NCBI GenBank assembly: GCA_027574665.1
Contig: CM050657.1
Location: 27,713,408 to 27,777,407, forward strand
Length of the DNA stretch: 64,000 nt
Source: Rhynochetos jubatus
Taxonomy: Eukaryota; Chordata; Aves; Eurypygiformes; Rhynochetidae
Reading direction: 5' to 3'
Shown here: positions 53,361 through 64,000 of the stretch, in pieces
How positions within the stretch are numbered: the first letter of the stretch is position 1
Layout: every line of letters begins with the position of its first letter
Translations under genes and position numbers: made by a program
Notes under the pieces: model-generated
What the model was told of the DNA's origin: nothing
Database searches by the model: none
Seen by the model: only the letters and a program-made list of their open reading frames with translations

Positions 53361-54381
53361 GGAATCACTACCAGCATAAGTAACAGGCCTTTTGGGATCC
53401 TGGTTGATGACCAGGGTTCAGGATGAAGAATTAGAGCCTAGTCTTCTTCAGCTTGGGTCTGCAGTACCTAACCATCAGCTGAAGGTTGGCTCCTATGCTC
53501 AAAGAGATACAAACTCTTCTCACCATGGCTGAAAAGAAGGACAGGGTGTCCTGCTGGTTTTGCCTAATAGCCAAGCAGAGGATGTAGAAAAGCAAGACTG
53601 GGTCTACTTCAGCCATGAAGCAGAACAGCAAGGTCTGTTCCCATGGGTGTCTGCACCCTCTCTCTGACCTGGCTGTAGGCTGTTTACTCTGGACTAAGTG
53701 TAGGAAACAGGTGAGACAGGTTTTCATGTGTGACATTGAAAGGAATTTAGTAAAGAATGAAAAAATTATGGGAAGAGAAGGAAAAAGACACTGGACTTCT
53801 ATTTTGAAAATTTTAATCTTTGGAATACAAGAGGCAGCAGTTTGGCAAAACCCTCCATGCTTCATATAAACACAGTTTTGTGTATCCTGAGGAAAAAGGG
53901 GAAACTTGTCTCCTCAGTGGAATTTGTGCAAGTGCATCCTGAACAGAATCTGCACTGTAGTGTGTGACTTAAACACCTCCACGCAGCAGTGAAGTAAATG
54001 AACTAATTAAATAATGTAACCTGATAAGAATTTTAATGTTAGAAACGTGGCAAACTGGAATTTTGTTTGCCAAATGGGATTTATCCAATAAACTTAAGGA
54101 AGGAAGCACACTCCCCATCTGCGTTCTTCAGCATATTCGGATAGTAATCTTCTTTAAATAAGATGACAGGCCCTTTTTGTAGTCCAGCATCAGAGGATTA
54201 TATTATTTTCAGAACAAATTATGAAAGATTAGTAGAGGCATAGTTAATCATTTAAATTATCTACAGGTTTTTTATTAATCTTCAAATTAATGAGTTCTAC
54301 CTTTTGATCTTTCTGGCTGCAAATCCCTCTGGAATTGATGTCAATTAGGATTCGGTAATAACCTGGTTATGAACATGGACC
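53361..54381. other. Unique intronic sequence
   Basis: No gene recognised. A minus-strand frame of 144 residues at 53431-53865 has no known domain and is opposed by a plus-strand frame. Confidence 0.5.
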
Positions 54382-54436
54382 AGTGTGTGTATATGCATGG
54401 GGTGTGTGTGTGCATGTGTGTGTGTACATGTGCAGG
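54382..54436 (+). repeat. (TG)n microsatellite, interrupted
   Basis: TG dinucleotides run for about 50 bp with interruptions by ATATGCATGGGG, CA and TACA. It should be polymorphic in length. Confidence 0.85.
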
Positions 54437-58226
<3,790 letters not shown>

Positions 58227-58265
58227 AAAAGGTAATACCTAAATGTTACCTAAATGTTACCTTTT
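58227..58265. repeat. Hairpin with an internal 11-bp tandem repeat
   Basis: AAAAGGTAA (58227-58235) and TTACCTTTT (58257-58265) are perfect 9-bp inverted arms. Between and overlapping them, ACCTAAATGTT is repeated twice in tandem. It lies about 100 bp before the possible cryptic exon. Confidence 0.6.
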
Positions 58266-58362
58266 AGTGTGACTAAATGCCTTCATGTAATATTCAGAAT
58301 CTCTGTGATACTTAATATACAACCTGTATTATGTGCACTCTGCTGGTTTATATGTAGTGCAG

Positions 58363-58533
58363 CAATGGGCACTTTTAGACTACCATGAAGAAGTTCCTGG
58401 TGATTTTGAATTGACAGAACCTTTTAACTATACCACTGGTTTTGTGTGTTCAGAACATCTGTCCTCTTTGGATGTGACTGGTTTTATATGTGCCACACAT
58501 ACATGGGCTTCACCAGAGTTTGATACATACAAA
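58363..58533 (+). other. Possible cryptic exon, 57 codons, phase 0
   Basis: An AG (58361-58362) precedes and a strong donor GTAAGA (58534-58539) follows an open stretch of exactly 57 codons. The peptide contains an internal repeat with a 14-residue period: TGFVCSEH, then TGFICATH. Cys and His are kept while the DNA between differs. I do not recognise the family. The polypyrimidine tract before the AG is poor. Its phase does not fit the NYAP2 intron (phase 1): splicing it into NYAP2 would shift frame and hit a TGA early. So it is not a normal NYAP2 cassette. It could be a poison exon, a piece of another transcript or a decayed element, or chance. Confidence 0.2.
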
Positions 58534-58860
58534 GTAAGATCAAATTGCAAGGTTATTTTGAAATAAGCAGTCAAATTTTAAAGTATGAGATATACTCAAG
58601 GGCGGTACAATATGCTGCTTGAATGGACAGGATTTCTAAAATGCTTTGCTGTCACCAGGAGAGGTGTTGTTATCACCTCTGTGCTCCAAGGTGATGTGTT
58701 TGTTTTGAATGAAGAATTTTCACAGCCATCATCTGGCTAGCCTAGGAATGCTTATACAGAAACTGTGGTCACGCATTGACGAGAACATCTAAGGATAAGC
58801 AGAACCAGATGAAATTCCAAGTTCATTATCTGCAGAATTATTTTGATACAAACAAACATC
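58534..58860. other. Unique intronic sequence
   Basis: Nothing recognisable between the possible exon and the CR1 fragment. Confidence 0.5.
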
Positions 58861-58964
58861 ATCACAGAATCCAAGAACAGTTTGGGTTGGAAGGGACCTT
58901 AAAGATTACCTAGTTCCAACCCCCCTGCCATGGGCAGGGACACCCTCCACTAGACCAGGTTACA
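58861..58964 (-). mobile_element. CR1 LINE fragment, minus orientation
   Basis: On the plus strand it runs from ATCACAGAATCC through GTTTGGGTTGGAAGGGACC, CTAGTTCCAACCC and CATGGGCAGGGACACC to CCAGGTT, where the CR1 match stops. It aligns by eye with the first 100 bases of the copy at 49152. The break comes six bases before the LTR. CR1 sequence does not resume beyond the LTR, so this is a 5'-truncated copy and not one split by the LTR. Confidence 0.9.
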
Positions 58965-59403
58965 AATATTTGTATTGGGTTTGTGTGGTGGGCTTTGGTA
59001 GACAGGGAGGGGCTACAGGGCTGGCTCCTATTAGAAGCTGCTGGAAGCTTCCCTGGCTCCAGTTCAGACCCACCTCTGGCCATGGCTGAGTCCATCAGTG
59101 GTAGCACCTCTGGGAGAACATGTTTAAGAGGGGAAAAAGCTGTTGGGGTTATGGCAGTAGAGAGAGGAGTGGGATGTGAGAGACAACCAGGCAGACCCCC
59201 AGGTCAGTGCAGAAGGAGGGGAGGAGGTGCCTGGAGCACAGGTTCCCTGGCAGCCCATGGTGCAGCCCATGGTGAGACCAGCTGTGCCCTGCAGCCATGG
59301 ATGGTCACGGGGGAGCAGACACCCCCCCCTGCAGCCCAGGGAGGATCTGACGCGGGAGCAGGGGGATACCCGAAGGAGGCTGTGACCCCGTGGGCAGGCC
59401 GTG

Positions 59404-59559
59404 CTGGAGCAGGCTCCTGGCAGGAGCTGTGGCCCCGTGGAGAGAGGAGGCCAGGCTGGAGCAGGTTTGCTGGCAGGGCTTGTGAGCCTCGGGAGGGACA
59501 GGCTGGAGCAGGGGGCTCCTGAACGGCTGCAGCCCATGGGGGGACCCATGCTGGAGCAG
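59404..59559 (+). repeat. Degenerate tandem repeat inside the LTR
   Basis: CTGGAGCAG recurs at 59404, 59456, 59503 and 59551, spacings of 52, 47 and 48 bp. The intervening bases (for example GGCAGG, CCCGTGG or CCCATGG) are related but diverged. Confidence 0.75.
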
Positions 59560-59790
59560 TTTGTGAAGAACTGAAGCCCATGGGAAGGACACATGTCAGA
59601 GAAGTTGGCGGGGGGCTGTCTCCCATGGGAGGGACTCCACGCCAGATGAGGGGCAGAGTGTGAGGATCCTCCCCTGAGGAGCAAGGAGCAGCAGAGACAC
59701 AGAGTGATGGACTGACCTCAACCCCCATTCCCCATCCCCCTGTGCTGCTGGAGGGGAGGAGAGAGAGAAATGGGGAGCAAAGCTGAGCCT

Positions 59791-59820
59791 GGGAAGAAGG
59801 GAGGGGTGGGGGGGAAGGGG
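59791..59820 (+). repeat. G-quadruplex motif near the LTR 3' end
   Basis: G runs of 3, 3, 4, 7 and 4 are separated by AAGAA, A, T and AA. This satisfies the usual four-run, short-loop pattern on the sense strand. Confidence 0.7.
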
Positions 59821-60063
59821 TTTTTAAGATCTCATTTTTCTCTCTCATGATTCTACTCTGATTTTATTGGTAACAAATTACATTGATTTTCCTTCCCCCA
59901 GTCAAGTCTGTTTTGCCCATGACCACCATGGGGGAATGTTCCCTCTCTATCCTTGTCCCAACATGAGCCTTTCCTTCTTTCTTCTCCTCCATATCCCACT
60001 GGGGGAAAGAGTAAGTGAGCAACTGTGTGGTGCTTCATTGCTAGCTGTGCCTAAACCATGACA

Positions 60064-61770
60064 GTATTAAAACAGCTTTCTCTCAGAATATGATATTATT
60101 ACTGTTGCTTTACAATTAATTCTGAGCAAATTTAGTATCTGAAATGTGCCTAGCTCAAAGAAACCTGTGAAGCTCTGATTCTGCCCGTCTGTTTTTCATG
60201 TGCAAGGTGTTAAGTTCTCCCATACCTAGTAGTTCTCATTCTAGTAGCAGTCTTTGAATTCAAGAAATTGTAAAACCTGTATCTTTCCAATTTTAGGTGA
60301 GATGGTGGATAGAACGCGATATTCAAGTTCTCCTAGGGAGGTCTTTGGAAGCTCAAGTCCAAGAGCATGAGGGTTTAACTTTCAGCCACTGTTGCCCATA
60401 TTGTACCCAAATATTTGTATATGCATGTCTCACACATTTGTGGGTATTTGTGGTATTTGCAGCTGAATGGCTACAGCTTTTTCCAGGAACTGTGGAAAAC
60501 AATGATGAAAACCCCTATTGTTTCTCCATCAACTATTGTGGAATCTCTACAAAGGGGTTGTCACAAAATTATTCCCAGCTCATTTTTTATGGAAATGCAG
60601 AACAATTCAGACTATAATGTCTATTGTCTGACCCTGTGGCTACTTTGAAAAGGAATTTGCTACATTTCCTAGGCAACCAGGGACAGTTTCACCACTCATT
60701 TTTATTAAACTTGTTTACTTTTTGCTTTTTGATAATGATCCAGTTTATACAAACAAAAGCAGTTACTGATGGTAACTTTTATTCTTTTTCTGATCCTGGT
60801 CAAGTCCAAACATTGAATCCATCCTGTCATAATACCTACCATAACATTAGATTATGATATGGATATGAGTCTGACTCTGCTGCACAAGTAAGTGACAGAA
60901 GACATTTGGTCATGGGCTCGAAAACCTTTTCCTCCTGAAGCACAAATAGCACCAGTAACAGCCACACCGGCTCTGTACGCTTTTCCTATAAGTGATCCTG
61001 CTTCCAAATTTGTGGGAGTGGGACTCATTTGAGTTGCAATGGCGCTGTCTCACTGTGCACCAGCGTGATAACACTTCAGTTTGTGTGTTTCATCCCACCT
61101 ACCTTGGCTCTGTCTGAAAGAGCACTCTGCAGCCCAAAGGTCTCATTCTCCTTAACCTGACTTTAATGTTGTTGCTGTGTTTCCTCACTTCTGTGTCCCC
61201 TTCTTAGGCTTCAATATTCCTTTTTCACTCTTCCGGCTACCTCTCATGTGCACCCACTGAACGCCTTCCACCAAATGCATTTCTCCTCTGTGACAGATTT
61301 CTAGAAAATTGTTTTTAAAAACGTGGGTTGTCTTTTCTACAGTTTTTAGACTCTGGTAGGAACAGCAAACAAATGCAGCATTGCCCCATACATCTCTCAT
61401 TGGAAGTGAGAAGTGAACTGACAAAGGTGATTTTAAGTAACACTAAAGCGTGGTGGAAGGCTTCTCTAATCTTGATCCCGAAAGGCTCTTCATTGAGAAA
61501 ATGCAGGAATTTAATTAATTGATGTGCTTTTGGCACCCAATCTTACAGAAAAAGGAATTAATAAAACAGTACAAGTGGTAAATATAAGTAGCCTCGAGCA
61601 GGGTTTTTTGATTCGATCGCTGCATGTCCACAAGGAAGGTTTGCAGACCTATGGCAGTGCAAACAGAAATGAAGAGGTGTGAGGTGCATTTTGAAAGTTA
61701 ACTTTTTGTTAAAATTCTGTTTAGCAAGATGGGTGATGACTGCACACAAAACACATAGGATATGCTGTAA
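60064..61770. other. Unique intronic sequence
   Basis: No recognisable gene. The plus-strand frame at 60297-60617 (106 residues) has no known domain. Confidence 0.5.
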
Positions 61771-61868
61771 TTTATGTGTACATAATAAACACATTTATGT
61801 GTAATGAAAATGCAAGTTCTATGCATTTGCATGTACATGTAAACACATGCACACAAATGCAAATTAAA
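61771..61868. promoter_or_regulatory. Paired octamers in an inverted repeat
   Basis: ATTTGCAT at 61825-61832 and its exact reverse complement ATGCAAAT at 61857-61864 lie 24 bp apart. Larger arms TGCATTTG (61822-61829) and CAAATGCA (61855-61862) are perfect inverted repeats, with GCATGT and ACATGC inside. Perfect octamers bind POU-family factors. Neural POU control of NYAP2 is inference. Confidence 0.35.
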
Positions 61869-64000
61869 AGAGATTAACTCTTCCAAATGCTGTTTGAGGT
61901 TGTAATTCTGCTTCTGCCAGAGCCCTCAGGAAGCTTAGGTCTGATACGTAAAAATGCCTGCGGAGATCCCCACCTCTCCAACCTGCTCAATTTGTTGAGT
62001 GTTTTCCTTCTGAGTGTCGTGTGTGGAAGAAGATACCCTTCTTGCTGCTTTCTAATCCCAGGCAGTGGAAGCCACTCTCTGTTGCTCAGTGATCTCTAAA
62101 GGTGGGCAACTTGTAAGGAAAATTCTCCTCTGGAGAAAAGCAATTACAGTAACTGTAACTGGGGTCACAGTCCAGCTGGCCTCTCTCATAAATCTAGTTT
62201 TCTGTCAGCTAGATGGGTGACTCTGCATGGTAAACTTGAACCTTGCTGCTCTCATTAAACGGAACTTGGATTAAAGGGATTTAGTGCTTTTGCTGGTTTT
62301 GCATGGTGCTGGTTTCCTTTTATTTCCTACCTTAACAAATAATGTATTTAACCTGAACTGTGAAGTAGTGTCCTCTGCAGTAACCATGTCATGTCCTTCC
62401 TTATAGCCAGATCTTATTCCCGCATCTTTTCATCCCTGCCTACGAAAGGCAGACATCGCTAATGAGCTCTGTTCAGACCTAACGAGTCTAAAGGGATGGA
62501 CAGATGAGTTCTGGTGGCTATAGCTATGGGCAGTAAGATGCTACTGCTTCTGGGCTATCTGCTTGGTCTCCTGCCCGACATGACAACCAGTGCTGACACA
62601 GCAGAATGCAGTATGTTAGGGACGTCTTTGAGACACCGGCTCTCTGCAGCACCCTGCAGATTGATGGGGATGGCTCTTGCAATGCGCCCCACCCCTTAGC
62701 GAGGGCCAATGGCCCCTGTGGCCTGTGATGCTGCTGTGATGGCAGGGTGTGGGCCTGAGAACAGGGAGGGGAGCTGACTGCCTGGCTGGGGCAGGACGGG
62801 GGTGCTGCGTCCTGGGGTCCGGCCTCTGAGGCCTCTCCCAGGACATGGGCTCCTCAGTGTGTCATTGTGGTTGAGCAGCCCCAGTGCTGGCGTGCTGTGC
62901 GCTCTGTGTTTTAGCTCATTTTCCTTCTCCCTACAGCCGGCTCTGTATTTTCAGCACAGCGTTTTGACCCATGAAAAGCTGCAGCTAGTGTTCACGTTAG
63001 CTACACAGGTATAATGCAAGGCGATATTCAGCCATGTGTAAAGCAGTATCTGTTTTCCTTCACGTGCCTTAATCTGATCCTTGACCTCAGTGCTGCATTA
63101 CCCACTATTTTTTGTACGCTGTAATGTATCTCTTGCAGACAGTGAGGCTTGAGAAGGCTTAACTTGAGACTGCACGCTGGGAGAAGGCAGCTGGCAATGA
63201 TGGAGGGAAAAGTCAAAGCCACTGTCACAGAACACTTGCCCTGTCATCAGTAGGGTGAGGTGGAGTTGGCTCCTAACTACCCTACGTGACTCCAGAGAAC
63301 TGCCCTGTGTGTCTGGGGATGGATACGGTGCCTCCCACGGCACCAGAGCAATGCAGTCTCTCCTAAAACCCAGCAGTTCTTTCCCTTTGCTCAGACTTGC
63401 ATCCCCCTGGTGCTGCAGGGCTGGAGGGCAGCGCTGGCCTGGCTTTGCTGAGGGGCTCTGCCCGGAGAGCCCCTGCTCTGTGACCCCCGCTTTGGCTGCT
63501 GAAGCAGCTTGTTCCCATTGCCCTGTGCTCTAGCAGGAAGGACACAACAAAGATTTTTGTCTATTCTCTAGCATTTAATAGCTTAGAGATTTTCAAAGGT
63601 TTTGCCTTTTTCTGTGTGTAGTTTTTCAGTGGTTTGGGGCCTGGTTTTCTTTGCTTTTGCTGAGATTTACAGATTGCAGCTCCCAGAGCTGGGTTACTTT
63701 CCTGTGTGTACCACCTCCTCCAGCCCTTCATCTTTTCAGGTCTGTTTTCTGGTCCCTCAGATAAGGGAGGGCAAGGGGGAAGGAAGGAATGGAAGCAGTA
63801 GTTCTGATAGCTGTTGTAATAGCTTTGTGCGCAGAGCAATGAACGCGATGTGATTTTTGGAGGGATTTATAAACAAGTTTGGAAGCCACAGAGGGAGTAT
63901 GTTCTTACCCTCAAGGCACATATGCATACTCATTAACGTTAATGGAAGCTGCAAGCACTGAACAGAAAATAGACCGTGCAGTGGTAAAAGACACGGAGAT
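61869..64000. other. Intronic sequence to the window end, partly GC-richer
   Basis: A GC-richer stretch at 62500-62950 contains a small frame (62514-62699) with a signal-peptide-like leucine run. No promoter, splice or homology support was seen. The remainder shows nothing recognisable. Confidence 0.5.

Larger units (their letters stand above)
58971..60063 (+). mobile_element. Solo LTR of an avian endogenous retrovirus
   Basis: A 1093-bp element starts with TGT and ends with ACA. It is flanked by near-identical 5-bp direct repeats, ATATT (58966-58970) and GTATT (60064-60068). I recognise the opening TGTATTGGGTTTGTGTGG and the purine-rich middle with repeated CAGCCCATGG and CTGGAGCAG as a common LTR type of neoavian genomes, probably ERVL-like given the 5-bp duplication. 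No second LTR and no internal gag, pol or env region are present, so it is solo. Orientation is sense to NYAP2. A TATA-like TTTAAG lies at 59123. Long open frames across it on both strands (up to 214 residues) follow from its repeated GC-rich composition and are not genes. The family name is not assigned. Confidence 0.85.

Noticed and set aside
58983-59848. Long open frames across the LTR (179 residues plus; 186 and 214 residues minus)
   Set aside because: They lie wholly or mostly inside a repetitive GC-rich LTR, overlap on both strands, and read as low-complexity Pro/Gly/Ser/Trp-rich sequence without any viral or cellular domain.
60297-60617. Possible exon after TTTTAG at about 60297
   Set aside because: The sequence does not resemble the next NYAP2 exon and no domain was recognised.
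62514-62699. Small frame with a signal-peptide-like start (leucine run, then polar residues)
   Set aside because: Only 61 residues, with an opposing frame over the same bases and no upstream or downstream gene signals. A hydrophobic run alone is weak evidence.

Overview
The window looks like a piece of a bird chromosome: AT-rich, CpG-poor, intron-like DNA. The repeats I can recognise are three CR1 LINE 3' ends and one long terminal repeat of a type I associate with neoavian and songbird endogenous retroviruses. There is no bacterial-style gene packing, and almost every open frame is short and overlapped by frames on the other strand. Assignment to birds is fairly secure. Assignment to Neoaves or passerines rests on my memory of the LTR family and is only an inference.

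I can identify one coding exon with confidence, at 55717-56015 on the + strand. It encodes 99 complete residues that I recognise as the N-terminal part of NYAP2 (neuronal tyrosine-phosphorylated phosphoinositide-3-kinase adaptor 2). It has a clean acceptor and donor, and its splice phases (2 in, 1 out) fit the family's protein sequence. I find neither the start-codon exon nor the large downstream exon. The window is therefore best read as the last 55.7 kb of one large NYAP2 intron, the exon, and the first 8 kb of the next intron.

Layout: 1-44 kb is unique intronic sequence with short simple repeats, T/G-rich tracts and several motif clusters that could be enhancers (GATA at 0.5 kb, homeodomain/POU at 8 kb, MEF2 at 27.5 kb, TAATTA at 29.6 kb, a dense CpG cluster at 32.2 kb, FOX/POU at 43.5 kb). 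From 44 to 50 kb there are two CR1 insertions in opposite orientations. At 52.0-53.4 kb there are two CpG-enriched patches shortly before the exon. After the exon come a possible cryptic exon (58.36 kb), a third CR1 fragment abutted by a 1.09 kb solo LTR (58.86-60.06 kb), and a paired-octamer motif (61.8 kb).

I see no RNA gene, CRISPR array, operon or novel multi-gene system. The regulatory calls are pattern reading by eye and need cross-species alignment or chromatin data.
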